Below are positions 24,982 through 32,921 of a DNA stretch of 55,026 bases, in pieces; positions within the stretch are counted from its first letter, which is position 1; the number at the start of each line of letters is the position of its first letter. Source of the stretch: CF-118 sp035689345 (GTDB lineage Bacteria; Chloroflexota; Dormibacteria; Dormibacterales; Dormibacteraceae); the NCBI GenBank assembly GCA_035689345.1, contig DASSLR010000031.1:1-55026 (forward strand). Direction: 5' to 3'. Under the pieces are notes generated by a model, which did no database searches, was not told the DNA's origin, and saw only the letters and a list, made by a program, of their open reading frames with translations. The position numbers were made by a program, and so were the translations under genes.

Positions 24982-26374
24982 ATGCGGTGCCCGGCTCGTC
25001 TCCCGAGATGATCCAGCGGCCACCGCCTCCGCTCGACACCAGGTCGTCCGCGGCCTGAGGACCCCACGAGCCCTGCGGGTAGGGCTCCGGGTGGCCCTCG
25101 AGCTCCCATGACTTGATGAGCGGGTCGACGATCTCCCACTGGAGCTCGATCTCCTCGGCTCCCGGGAAAGCCGAATGGCCGCCCGCCATGACCTCGCTGA
25201 GCACGTTCTCGTAGGCGTCGGGCAAGGCCGTGCGCGTGAGACGGGCGTAGTCGAGGCGAAGGCCCGCGGGCAGCATCTCGAAACGCGGTCCCGGTCGTTT
25301 GGCGCCGATGCGCAGCGTGATGCCCTCGTCCGGCTGGATGCGGATGACGATGAGGGTGGCGATGCCGCGCTGCCGCCGCCCTCCGACGCGGAGCATGGGC
25401 GCGTCGCGCAGCTTGATGACGATCTCGGTCGCGCGCCGCTTCAGGGCCTTGCCCGTGCGCACGAAGATGGGCACTCCGTCCCAGCGCCAGTTCTCGATGC
25501 GCACACGCGCGGCCGCATACGTCTCGCGTCGCGAGTCCGTGGCGACGCCCGCCTCGTCGAGGTAGCCCTCGTACTGTCCCCGCACGGCCTGCGCGGGGTC
25601 GAGCGGCGACATCGCGCGCAGGGCCGCTCGCTTGGCGCGCCGGATGTAGTCGGAGTCGAAGGTGGTGGGCGGCTCCATGGTCACGAGCGCGAGCAGCTGC
25701 AGCACGTGGTTCTGGATCATGTCGCGCACCGCGCCGATCTGGTCGTAGTAGCCGGCGCGCGAGCCGATCCCTTCCTCCTCGGCCGCGGTGATGAGGATCG
25801 TGTCGACGAGGTTGCGGTTCCATACCGGCTCGAAGAGGGAGTTGGAGAACCTGAGAGCGAGCACGTTCTGCACCGTGTCCTTGGCTAGGTAATGGTCGAT
25901 GCGATAGATCTGCTCCTCGTCGAAGGATGCGGCCAGCTGCGAGTTGAGCTTGCGCGCCGACTGTAGGTCGTGACCGAGCGGCTTCTCGACCACGATGCGC
26001 CGCGATGGGTCGCCCTTGGTGGCCATGCCCGACTGGCCGACGGCGCCGAGGATGTCCGAGAAAGTCTCCGGCGGTGTGGCCAGGTAGAAGATCGCGGTTT
26101 TCGTGCCGTCGAGCAACGCCTTGACCGGCGCGAACGACGCGGCGTCCTTGTAGCTCAGCCGGACCCATGTGGCGGTCGAAGCGAGCTCGGAGCTGCCGCT
26201 CGACTCGCTGACCAGGTCGCGGAACTCGGTTTGCGACTGCTGGCTGCGGCCGGCGCCTATCACGCGCAGCGCCGTGCCGTTGCGCGCCGCCAGGTGCTTC
26301 AGCGACGGCAGGATCTTGCGCCGCGACAGGTCGCCCGACGCACCGAAGATGACGAGATCGACGCCCCCTGCCAT
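24980..26374 (-). CDS. zwf: Glucose-6-phosphate 1-dehydrogenase
   Basis: A 464-residue G6PD, the entry enzyme of the oxidative pentose phosphate or Entner-Doudoroff route. FGASGDLSRRKILPSL is the NADP-binding fingerprint at residues ~10-25, EKPLGHDL carries the cofactor-site lysine, and RIDHYLAKDTVQN is the catalytic His/Lys signature near residue 185. The start ATG is 7 nt after TAGCAT, whose TAG is the stop codon of the upstream RDD gene. No gnd, pgl or opcA lies nearby. Confidence 0.95.
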   Translation of the reverse strand: MAGGVDLVIFGASGDLSRRKILPSLKHLAARNGTALRVIGAGRSQQSQTEFRDLVSESSGSSELASTATWVRLSYKDAASFAPVKALLDGTKTAIFYLATPPETFSDILGAVGQSGMATKGDPSRRIVVEKPLGHDLQSARKLNSQLAASFDEEQIYRIDHYLAKDTVQNVLALRFSNSLFEPVWNRNLVDTILITAAEEEGIGSRAGYYDQIGAVRDMIQNHVLQLLALVTMEPPTTFDSDYIRRAKRAALRAMSPLDPAQAVRGQYEGYLDEAGVATDSRRETYAAARVRIENWRWDGVPIFVRTGKALKRRATEIVIKLRDAPMLRVGGRRQRGIATLIVIRIQPDEGITLRIGAKRPGPRFEMLPAGLRLDYARLTRTALPDAYENVLSEVMAGGHSAFPGAEEIELQWEIVDPLIKSWELEGHPEPYPQGSWGPQAADDLVSSGGGGRWIISGDEPGTA

Positions 26375-26381
26375 GCCTGAA

Positions 26382-26387
26382 ATGCTA
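26382..26387 (-). promoter_or_regulatory. Putative -10 box of zwf overlapping the RDD gene stop
   Basis: On the reverse strand TAGCAT ends 7 nt before the zwf ATG, and its TAG is the last codon of the RDD gene. There is no Shine-Dalgarno sequence, so zwf could be expressed as a leaderless mRNA as well as by readthrough. Confidence 0.4.
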
Positions 26388-27119
26388 GAGGCGCTCTGTC
26401 ACGACGGTCGTCGCGGCGATGTCGTCGTGCGCCGCGTACCGGCGAACCGCGGCGAGCGGCAGGGCGGCGAGCCGGAGCGCGGCCTGGACCAGCGAGACTC
26501 TCCCACCGTCCGACGCCACGACTCGCTGCCGCATCACGCGTCCGCCGATGGTCTGCCCCGAGGTCGACCACGAGACGAGGTGGTAGCCGATGGCGATGCG
26601 GACGAACGCGCGCGCGGGGCGCCGGCGTTCCAGCACCAGCGCCATGCCCGCGCACACCGCCACGTCGATGGCCGCGGCGCCGAAACGCGAGGCCGGCGAG
26701 GCCGGCTGGGCCGGCGGCGCAAGGCCGGCCAGGCGCAGCAGCTGGATGCGCACCAGGCTATGGTGCAGGCGCAGCTGCGTCGCCTCGTAGATGCGACGGG
26801 GCAGCATCGGCCGGTAGCCCTCGACTCGCGCCTTTACCTCCGTGCCCGTCGACTCGATGGTCAGCTGGCCCCCGGGCGAGGCGGTGAGCAAGCCCCCCGT
26901 GATCGGCCAACTCACAGAGTTGGAAGCGATCTTTGGCGGCCCGAACCGGTGTATCGCCACGGGACCGAGATATAGCGCCCTGTCGCGAAGTCGGATCACA
27001 CCGAGCGTGACCGTTGAGATGCTCGGCATGAATGTCGTTCGCAAGAGGTCGCCGCCGAGCCGCGCGGGCGTCGCAACGGAATCCTCGACCGTCACCGCTC
27101 CGTCGTGCCAGGAATACAT
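26385..27119 (-). CDS. RDD-family membrane protein with N-terminal soluble domain
   Basis: A ~244-residue protein. Residues ~1-145 form a soluble, strand-rich region I cannot assign (MYSWHDGAVTVEDS onward). Residues ~150-244 are an RDD module: ASRFGAAAIDVAVCAGMALVL with the family's R..AA..D pattern, GYHLVSWSTSGQTIGGRVM as the second helix, and DDIAATTVV at the end. RDD proteins are small membrane proteins, some linked to ion transport. The start is taken at ATG 27119; 17 more in-frame residues upstream look unconserved. It diverges from the SRPBCC gene with ~19 bases between starts. Confidence 0.7.
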   Translation of the reverse strand: MYSWHDGAVTVEDSVATPARLGGDLLRTTFMPSISTVTLGVIRLRDRALYLGPVAIHRFGPPKIASNSVSWPITGGLLTASPGGQLTIESTGTEVKARVEGYRPMLPRRIYEATQLRLHHSLVRIQLLRLAGLAPPAQPASPASRFGAAAIDVAVCAGMALVLERRRPARAFVRIAIGYHLVSWSTSGQTIGGRVMRQRVVASDGGRVSLVQAALRLAALPLAAVRRYAAHDDIAATTVVTERL

Positions 27120-27138
27120 CGCTCTAATCTTCGACGTA

Positions 27139-27582
27139 TTGCCCAGGCTCGAGCTGTCTGTTCCGATCACCGTGGCGGCGCCGCCGGAAAAGGTGTTCGA
27201 CTACTTCGCCGACCACCGGCACGTCGCGCAGGTGCTCGACGGCGTGAGCAGGTGGGAGCCGATCGGCGCGCAGACGCAGGGCGTGGGCGCGCGCTACTCC
27301 GTGGAGATGCTCGCCCTGGGCCTCCCGCTGCGCAGCGTGCTGCGCCTCGACCGGTGGCGACGGCCGCACGAGATCGCGTGGGTTTCCGAGTCGGGTTTGA
27401 TCAAGCAGAGCGGCGGCTTCACGTTCGCGGCCGCGCCGGGCGGCGCCACGCGGGTCGTGCTCCGAATCGAGTACACACCGCCCGCATCGCTGCTCGGCGC
27501 GGCGGTGGCGAGCCGTCTCGACGGGTTCGTACGGCGGCGCCTCAAACTCGCGATGGAGCGGATCAGGGAAACCCTAGAGTGA
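27139..27582 (+). CDS. SRPBCC (START-like) family protein
   Basis: A ~147-residue helix-grip protein. VPITVAAPPEKVFDYFADHRHVAQVLDG is the N-terminal strand/helix, the middle GARYSVEM and VLRLDRW strands follow, and a long C-terminal helix ends at MERIRETLE. These domains bind hydrophobic ligands in a cavity; the ligand is unknown. The start is probably TTG 27139, 8 nt after TAATCT (27125-27130). It is the first gene of a run of five same-strand genes reaching 30568. Confidence 0.75.
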   Translation: MPRLELSVPITVAAPPEKVFDYFADHRHVAQVLDGVSRWEPIGAQTQGVGARYSVEMLALGLPLRSVLRLDRWRRPHEIAWVSESGLIKQSGGFTFAAAPGGATRVVLRIEYTPPASLLGAAVASRLDGFVRRRLKLAMERIRETLE

Positions 27583-27586
27583 TGGC

Positions 27587-28474
27587 GTGCGGCTGAACAA
27601 GGACGCGAGCGCGATCCTGGGCAAAGCGCGCATCGGCCTGCTCGCGCTGCGTTCCGGGCACGCGCCGCTGGTGAACCCCGCCGCATTCAGCTTCGCGTCC
27701 GGCGCGGTGTGGATGACGACCTCGCGCTTCGCCTTGAAGACCATCCTCGCGCGCCGCGATCCGCGCGCCGCCTTCTTCGTCGACGGAGGCTCTCGCGCGC
27801 TGCTGCTGCGCGGGACGCTCGAGGTCTTCGACCCGATCTCGGTCACGTCGCAAGTGCGCGCGCTGCTGGGTGGGCCCGGCTTCTACCTCGGCATGGGCGG
27901 GTACGCGCTGAAGAACGCACCGTTCGTCGCGGGCTACATGCTCGACCTCGCGCGGATTCCGCGCGAGTGGATGCCGTACAACCGCGTCGTGCTCTGCCTG
28001 CGGCCGTCCGAGGCCGAGCTCATCGACGTGACCGAATTCCCCGAAGCCCAGGCCGCGCGCGTGCCCTCCGTTCCTGTGGAGGTCGGCCGCAGGCTCGCGG
28101 GCGTGACGCGCGGCTACGCTTGCTGGCTCGAGGGCGCGAAACCCATCATCGAACCGGCGCTCTGGGACGCCGATCGCGGGCACATGGTCGTGGCGCCCGC
28201 CGGCGGCCGCCATCCGCGTGCGGGAAGCGGGGGTGCGCTCGTCGTCGAAGCGCATCACAGCTACCGGCCGTCGCTGATGGTAGGCGCTTGCCTGCGCGGC
28301 CGCTTCCTCGGTACGTCCGGCCGCGAAGCGATCGCCGAGCGCTACGGCGTCGACCCGCGCGACGTGCCGCCGGCGCGCGAGCTGAGCGTCGAGCGTGTGA
28401 CCGCGTGGCGCGGGTTCAAGGTGACGTCCTCGATCCCGCGCGGCGCCCGCCAGCTGCGGGTGGCCGAGCAATGA
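27587..28474 (+). CDS. Pyridoxamine 5'-phosphate oxidase-like split-barrel flavoprotein
   Basis: A 295-residue protein whose first ~140 residues follow the PNPOx-like FMN/F420-binding split barrel: ARIGLLALRSGHAPLVNPAAFSF, then WMTTSRFALK and AAFFVDG strands. The C-terminal ~140 residues are a second, less recognisable domain with a GYACWLEGAKP core. Such proteins may bind FMN, F420 or heme; I cannot say which. The GTG at 27587 is 6 nt after TAGAGT (27575-27580) with no ribosome site, so a leaderless start inside the operon is likely. Its end overlaps fdhD. Confidence 0.6.
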   Translation: MRLNKDASAILGKARIGLLALRSGHAPLVNPAAFSFASGAVWMTTSRFALKTILARRDPRAAFFVDGGSRALLLRGTLEVFDPISVTSQVRALLGGPGFYLGMGGYALKNAPFVAGYMLDLARIPREWMPYNRVVLCLRPSEAELIDVTEFPEAQAARVPSVPVEVGRRLAGVTRGYACWLEGAKPIIEPALWDADRGHMVVAPAGGRHPRAGSGGALVVEAHHSYRPSLMVGACLRGRFLGTSGREAIAERYGVDPRDVPPARELSVERVTAWRGFKVTSSIPRGARQLRVAEQ

Positions 28475-29310
28475 GCCGGGCCCGTCCCACGGCGCCAGAG
28501 CTGCGCATCAAGCGTTGGACGGCCGGCTCGTGGTCGGAGGCACCCGACGCCGTCGTCACGGAAGAGCCGCTGCAGCTGCTGCTGGACGGTGAGGCGCTTT
28601 CGGTCGTGATGCGGACGCCGGGCAACGACGTCGAGCTGGCGCTCGGCCTGCTTTACGCGGAGGGCGTCATCCGATCCGCGCGTGACGTGCGCGCTGTGCG
28701 CATCAGCGCCGAGGCCGGCGAAACCGAGGCCAGGATCCAGCTCGACGCGGGCATCGTCGAGTCGAACGCGATCGACGTGCGCCTTGCCGCGCCCCCGGAA
28801 AAGCGGCCGCAGCGCTCCATGCTGTCCAGCTCGGCCTGCGGCGTGTGCGGCGCGGTGATGATCGAGGACCTGCGCCGAGGGCTCGCGCCCCTCGCCGGTG
28901 GACCGCGCGTTCCGGCCTCCTCGCTGCCAGGCCTGGTGGATGCACTGCTGGCCGGGCAAGGGGTCTTCGAGCGCACCGGCGGTCTGCACGCGGCGGGGCT
29001 GTTCTCCCCTGGCGGCGAGCTTCGCTGCGTGCGCGAGGACGTCGGCCGCCACAACGCGCTCGACAAGGTCGTGGGGCGCCTGCTGCTCGACGGCCGGCTG
29101 CCCGCGTCCGGTTCGATCGTGGTCGTGAGCGGTCGGGCGGGCTACGAGATCGTGCAGAAATCGATCGCCGCGGGCATCCCGATCCTTGCCGCGGTCGGCG
29201 CGCCCTCCAGCCTGGCGGTGGCGCTGGCGCGCGAGTTCAACCAGACCCTGGTCGGATTCCTTCGCGGCGAGCGCTTCAACGTGTACTCGGCGCCGGAGCG
29301 GCTGACCTGA
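28471..29310 (+). CDS. fdhD: Formate dehydrogenase accessory sulfurtransferase FdhD
   Basis: A 279-residue FdhD. EEPLQLLLDGEALSVVMRTPG and DVELALGLLYAEGVI near residues 30-65, SSACGVCG near residue 125 with the paired cysteines that carry persulfide sulfur, and CVREDVGRHNALDKV near 190 are diagnostic. FdhD passes sulfur from IscS to the molybdenum-bisMGD cofactor so that formate dehydrogenase becomes active. ATG overlaps the preceding stop (ATGA). No formate dehydrogenase or Moco gene is in the window, so its client lies elsewhere. Confidence 0.95.
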   Translation: MSRARPTAPELRIKRWTAGSWSEAPDAVVTEEPLQLLLDGEALSVVMRTPGNDVELALGLLYAEGVIRSARDVRAVRISAEAGETEARIQLDAGIVESNAIDVRLAAPPEKRPQRSMLSSSACGVCGAVMIEDLRRGLAPLAGGPRVPASSLPGLVDALLAGQGVFERTGGLHAAGLFSPGGELRCVREDVGRHNALDKVVGRLLLDGRLPASGSIVVVSGRAGYEIVQKSIAAGIPILAAVGAPSSLAVALAREFNQTLVGFLRGERFNVYSAPERLT

Positions 29311-29864
29311 GCGCTCTTCTCGCGCGGCCCGGCCTTCGGGCCGGAGTGCTCGTGGCGTACGTGCTGATGCTCGAGCTGGCGCGCGGTCTCGCGGCCACCG
29401 TGCCAGGCGCAGTCGTGCCCGCACTCGTGATCGGCGGGGCGGGGCTCGCGCTGGCGGCGTGGGGATTTCCCGCAGAGCGACTCGGGCTCGGCACGTCGAA
29501 GCTCGCGTGGCGCGTGCTCGGCGGTTGCGCGCTGGCTGTCGTGCTGCTGCTGCCCGCGGCCGTGCGCGCTAGCGCCGTGCCGATCCTTCCAGGCTCGCTC
29601 GCCTTCGCCGCGGTCGCGGTCTCGATCGGCGAGGAGATCGCGTTTCGAGGCGCTCTGTTCGCGGCGCTCGAGGACGTGGGTGGTGCGCCGCTCGCGGTGA
29701 TCGGGAGCACGCTCGCCTGGACGGCGGCCCATTCGCTCTCGCATCCCGCCGAGTTTCTGCCCGCGGTCGCCGCGGCCGGGCTGCTGCTGGCGTTGTGGCG
29801 CATGGCGTTCCGCGACCTTGTGGGGCCGATCGTCGCCCACGTCATCGCGGATCTCGCGCTGTGA
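29307..29864 (+). CDS. CPBP-family (CAAX-like) intramembrane metalloprotease
   Basis: A ~185-residue membrane protein with five to six helices and the three CPBP/Abi motifs: SIGEEIAFRG (EExxxR), WTAAHSLSHP with a metal histidine, and the C-terminal HVIADLAL. Related proteins are glutamic-type intramembrane proteases acting on prenylated or small membrane proteins. The start is uncertain. CTG 29307 overlaps the fdhD stop (CTGA) and keeps a basic N-terminus; GTG 29346 would start inside the first helix. Its stop overlaps the next start (GTGA). Confidence 0.78.
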   Translation: MSALLARPGLRAGVLVAYVLMLELARGLAATVPGAVVPALVIGGAGLALAAWGFPAERLGLGTSKLAWRVLGGCALAVVLLLPAAVRASAVPILPGSLAFAAVAVSIGEEIAFRGALFAALEDVGGAPLAVIGSTLAWTAAHSLSHPAEFLPAVAAAGLLLALWRMAFRDLVGPIVAHVIADLAL

Positions 29865-30568
29865 ACGCGAAGCACGCGCGCCTGCTGGCGCTCGCCGCCG
29901 TCGCGTACATCGTGGCCGCGTGGAGCGTGGCGCCCGGCTTCTACGACGGGTTCCAGCCGCCTCAGCCGTACAACTTCGTGTGCCCGCCGCCGCAGGCCGG
30001 CGCCAACGGCCAACCGACGTCCGGCCACCTCAACATCAAGATCATCAACGGCTCGAGCGACCCGAACACCGTGTTCACCGACGACGGCCAGGTCGTGATC
30101 GGGTTTCTCCCCGGTGCGTTCGACGTGACGGGCAAGACCAGCGTGAATGTGACCATCACGCCGGTGACTCCCTGCCCCAAGCCGAGCGGGTTGCGCTTCG
30201 TGACCAACACGTACCTGATCACCGCCGACGCGCCGCTGGTCAAGAGCTCGAACCTGGAGTTCCGCTACTCCAACCTGGAACCCGACCCGAGCTACATCTA
30301 TCGCGCGAAGACCCTCGACGGGCCGTGGACGAAGATCAACGTGCAGCAGCAGGCGCAGATCTACACGATCTCCGGGAGCACCGACCAGCTCGGTTACTTC
30401 TCGGCAGGATTTCCGGCGAATGCCATCTCCACGAATCCGTCATCCAACCAGAACATCCTGCCCATCGTCGTCGCGGTGCTCATCGGCGCCGTGCTGCTGG
30501 CCGGCGTTCCGATGGCGGTGCTCAGGCGCCGGTCGGCCCGCGCAGATGACGACGACGACGACGAATAG
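29861..30568 (+). CDS. Exported, C-terminally membrane-anchored protein, unknown function
   Basis: A 235-residue protein with an N-terminal hydrophobic segment (LLALAAVAYIVAAWSV, residues ~7-22), an extracytoplasmic beta-rich region with two cysteines (FVCPPPQ and TPCPKPSG, perhaps a disulfide), and a second membrane helix near residues 203-222 before an acidic tail of six aspartates. I do not recognise the family. GTG overlaps the CPBP gene stop, so it is the last gene of that operon. It is convergent with the zinc-ribbon gene, only three bases apart. Confidence 0.65.
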   Translation: MNAKHARLLALAAVAYIVAAWSVAPGFYDGFQPPQPYNFVCPPPQAGANGQPTSGHLNIKIINGSSDPNTVFTDDGQVVIGFLPGAFDVTGKTSVNVTITPVTPCPKPSGLRFVTNTYLITADAPLVKSSNLEFRYSNLEPDPSYIYRAKTLDGPWTKINVQQQAQIYTISGSTDQLGYFSAGFPANAISTNPSSNQNILPIVVAVLIGAVLLAGVPMAVLRRRSARADDDDDDE

Positions 30569-30571
30569 CGC

Positions 30572-30739
30572 CTAGTACTTGAGGCCTTCGAAAACCGTGC
30601 CGCACTTCCGGCAGCGGTACTGCAACGTCATCGCCTGCGTGCCGAAAAGCGAGATGACCTCCGCGTCGTGGGCGTGACAGTGCGGGCAGCGCGGGTTGGT
30701 CGGCGGCGGGTCAATCCTGGGCTTTCGCGGCGGGCGCAA
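30572..30739 (-). CDS. Stand-alone PaaD-type zinc-ribbon protein
   Basis: A 55-residue protein (TTG start) with two CxxC pairs: RCPHCHAHD and YRCRKCGTVFEGLKY. The text between them, EVISLFGTQAMTLQYRC, matches the C-terminal zinc ribbon of PaaD (pattern CPxC...FGST.CKA.YRC..C.EPF..FK). The PaaD gene 0.9 kb upstream lacks this ribbon. GGAGGAG at plus positions 30747-30753 ends 7 nt before the TTG, a strong ribosome site inside the paaC 3' end. The gene overlaps paaC by 29 bases and is the last of paaADBC. PaaD helps mature the epoxidase; this ribbon probably acts with the truncated PaaD. Confidence 0.75.
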   Translation of the reverse strand: MRPPRKPRIDPPPTNPRCPHCHAHDAEVISLFGTQAMTLQYRCRKCGTVFEGLKY

Positions 30740-31436
30740 ATCGCTTCTCCTCCAGGCCGCGCAGCATGCCGAACGTGCGGGCGTCGATGGCGCCGGGCTT
30801 CGTGCGCCGGCGCTTCGGGTCCCATCCTTTCCAGCTGAGCTCGATTGTGGGCGCCTTGGTCTCGAGCCTTTCTTCCAGGCGCGCCTTCAGCTCGCCGGGG
30901 CCGCTCGCCAGCGCGCCCTCCTTGTGCAGGGCAGCCGTGTCGCCGTCGGGCGCGCCGAACCACTCGATCGCCTGACGCCATGCTTCCTCGAGCGGGCCTT
31001 TCTCGATGCCCGAGCGCAGCCAGCTGCGTCCGTGGAGGAAGTGGTAGCGCTCCTCGCTGAGCATCTTGCGCAGCCGGTGCTGCAGCACCTCGACATTGCC
31101 GTTGACGCAAGCCTCGATCATCACGGTGAAGGCGGTGTCGAGGATGGCGTTGGCCGCGACGAACTGGGCCCAGGAGGTCCACGGCTCGTCGAAGTAGGGG
31201 AGGGCACAGAGGCTTGCGGGGTCGGACTCGCGCTCCGGGCCGCGCGGGTCGTCGCCGAGCGGGTCGAGGCATCCGTAGAGCACGCGGCTGTGTCCGAGGT
31301 CGTCGAGTCCCATCGCCGCCGCGGCGATGTCGGCCTCCAGCGACGGCGCGCGGGTAGCCCATTCGGCGTAGCGCAGCCCGAGCATCTGCTTGTTGTCGGC
31401 GATGCTCAGAACGAGCTGCGATAGCGCGGCGCTCAT
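30711..31436 (-). CDS. paaC: Phenylacetyl-CoA 1,2-epoxidase structural subunit PaaC
   Basis: A 241-residue ferritin-like helical protein. NKQMLGLRYAEW at the N-terminus, GLDDLGHSRVLYG, and EERYHFLHGRSW in the middle match PaaC. PaaC is the non-catalytic partner that forms the heterodimer core with PaaA in the ring epoxidase acting on phenylacetyl-CoA. Only 4 bases separate it from paaB upstream. GTG or ATG starts were considered; the ATG at 31436 gives the family N-terminus. Confidence 0.93.
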   Translation of the reverse strand: MSAALSQLVLSIADNKQMLGLRYAEWATRAPSLEADIAAAAMGLDDLGHSRVLYGCLDPLGDDPRGPERESDPASLCALPYFDEPWTSWAQFVAANAILDTAFTVMIEACVNGNVEVLQHRLRKMLSEERYHFLHGRSWLRSGIEKGPLEEAWRQAIEWFGAPDGDTAALHKEGALASGPGELKARLEERLETKAPTIELSWKGWDPKRRRTKPGAIDARTFGMLRGLEEKRFAPAAKAQD

Positions 31437-31440
31437 CCGC

Positions 31441-31668
31441 TCACTCGCCCGGCGACCAGAGCGCGATGACGTGGTCCTTGCGCACGATGGTCATCTCGAT
31501 CCAGCGCTCCTCGTCATAGGTCGCGCGCGCGTAGGCCGCGGCCAGGTCGTCGTCAGGGGCGACAACGCTGCCGACCTGGTGCAGCGGCTCGCCGCGGGTC
31601 TTGCGCGCGAACACCTCGTACTCGACGGCGTCGCCGCTGACGCGCTTGTACTTGGTGCCGGCGCTCAC
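31441..31668 (-). CDS. paaB: Phenylacetyl-CoA epoxidase subunit PaaB
   Basis: A 75-residue PaaB: EYEVFARKTRGEPLHQVGSV near residue 15, the APDDDLAAAYARATYDEE helix, and IEMTIVRKDHVIAL at the end. PaaB bridges PaaAC heterodimers and is needed for activity. It is slightly shorter than the usual ~95 residues, mainly at the N-terminus. GTG overlaps the paaD stop. Confidence 0.92.
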   Translation of the reverse strand: MSAGTKYKRVSGDAVEYEVFARKTRGEPLHQVGSVVAPDDDLAAAYARATYDEERWIEMTIVRKDHVIALWSPGE

Positions 31669-31973
31669 ACCGCGAGGCCCCAGGCCTCGAGCGCGTCGCG
31701 CCCGGCCTGAGTCATGCGCGCCGTGGTCCACGGCGGGTTCCAGACCACGTTGATGCGCACGTCGTGTACTCCGTCTTCGCGCAGTAGGCGCTCGCGCACG
31801 TCGTCGAGGATGAACTCGGAGGCGGGGCAGCCCATGGCCGTGAAGGTCAGGTCCACGTCCACGACGCCCTTTTCATCGCGCCGCACGTCGTAGATCACGC
31901 CGAGGTCGACCAGGTTCACCGGCATCTCCGGATCCTGCACTTCCGCGAGCGCGGCCCAGAGTGTCTCGCTCAA
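31665..31973 (-). CDS. paaD: PaaD, MIP18/DUF59 part only (lacks the C-terminal zinc ribbon)
   Basis: A 102-residue DUF59 protein: AEVQDPEMPVNLVDLGVIYDV, LTFTAMGCPASEFILDDV with the reactive cysteine, and VVWNPPWTTARMTQAGRDAL. PaaD is an SufT/MIP18-like factor needed for a functional PaaABC epoxidase, presumably in metal-centre assembly. Usual PaaD is ~160 residues with a four-cysteine ribbon at the end. Here the chain stops at LEAWGLAV; the ribbon is encoded separately at 30572-30739. The TTG start overlaps the paaA stop. Confidence 0.88.
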   Translation of the reverse strand: MSETLWAALAEVQDPEMPVNLVDLGVIYDVRRDEKGVVDVDLTFTAMGCPASEFILDDVRERLLREDGVHDVRINVVWNPPWTTARMTQAGRDALEAWGLAV

Positions 31974-32914
31974 TTGCCGTTCCGGTGTGTCTTGCGGAAC
32001 TTGTGGAACTCCTCCTGGAACATCGCCACCATCTCGGCATTGCGCGGGCCGCGCGCACGCCAGCGAGCGAGCACGTCGTCCCAGGTGATGGGCTGCTTGA
32101 AGTCCCAGCGCTTCTCCGCCGCGTCGAACTCGCACGGGAAGGGGTAGTCGAGGACGTAGACGTCCTTGCCGTCCTGCGTCTCCTTGTGCGCGGGCACGTT
32201 GATGCCGATCTGCTCGCAGTACGGCACGACCGTGGAGAGCCACCACTGGCGCAGCTGGTCGTTCGTCAGCCCCTTGAGGCGGTATTCGAGCTGCGTCGAG
32301 TGCATCTTCAAGTTGTCGGGCAGGCCGAACCATTCGACGCTGAGCGGGAACATCCAGTCGACCGCGCGCTGCAGCTCGTCCTTCGCCGCGCCGCCCGCGA
32401 GGCTGATGCGCTTCATCCAGGTGCGGCCGTTGCGGAGGTGGAAGTTCTCCTCGGCCATCACCTTGTTGAGGCCGCGCTTCCAGGGCCCGTACGAGCACTT
32501 GTCGTGGATGTCACCGAGCAGGCAGAAGCCGGCCTGGTCGTACATGCCGTTCGCGACGACGAGCTCGGTCCAGCTATCGAGCGGGACGTCGAAGGCGTAG
32601 GGGTAGCGGAAGCTCTTGGGGTCGCGGCTGAAGATGAGCTTCTCCTGGTCCTCGCCCAGCTCTTCGAGGATGTGGTAGGCGATGTGGGCGTGGGCGAGCT
32701 CGTCCTGGATGATGGCGATGCCGGTCATGAAGGCGTTGATGCTCGGCGCTTTCTTGGCCGCGAGGTAGTAGGCGGGGGCGCTGATGAGTTCGGTGTCGCC
32801 GGAGACGATGAGGGTGTGCTTGAGCTCGCGGAGGTATTCGGGGGTCATCTCGTTGGTCGACTCGATCAGCTCGCCGGATTTGATCGTCTTTTCGAATTCA
32901 GCGGCGGTGGGCAT
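31970..32914 (-). CDS. paaA: Phenylacetyl-CoA 1,2-epoxidase catalytic subunit PaaA
   Basis: A 314-residue di-iron monooxygenase subunit. IIQDELAHAHIAYHILEELGED near residue 68 and MAEENFHLRNGRTWMKR near residue 150 carry the Glu/Asp/His iron ligands. LDYPFPCEFDAAEKRWDFKQPI is the conserved C-terminal segment. PaaA inserts oxygen into the aromatic ring of phenylacetyl-CoA. Order here is paaA-paaD-paaB-paaC-zinc ribbon; the reductase paaE and paaK, paaG, paaZ and paaJ are absent from the window. CAGAAT lies 7 nt before the ATG with no Shine-Dalgarno sequence. Confidence 0.95.
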   Translation of the reverse strand: MPTAAEFEKTIKSGELIESTNEMTPEYLRELKHTLIVSGDTELISAPAYYLAAKKAPSINAFMTGIAIIQDELAHAHIAYHILEELGEDQEKLIFSRDPKSFRYPYAFDVPLDSWTELVVANGMYDQAGFCLLGDIHDKCSYGPWKRGLNKVMAEENFHLRNGRTWMKRISLAGGAAKDELQRAVDWMFPLSVEWFGLPDNLKMHSTQLEYRLKGLTNDQLRQWWLSTVVPYCEQIGINVPAHKETQDGKDVYVLDYPFPCEFDAAEKRWDFKQPITWDDVLARWRARGPRNAEMVAMFQEEFHKFRKTHRNGN

Positions 32915-32921
32915 GGCTTCA

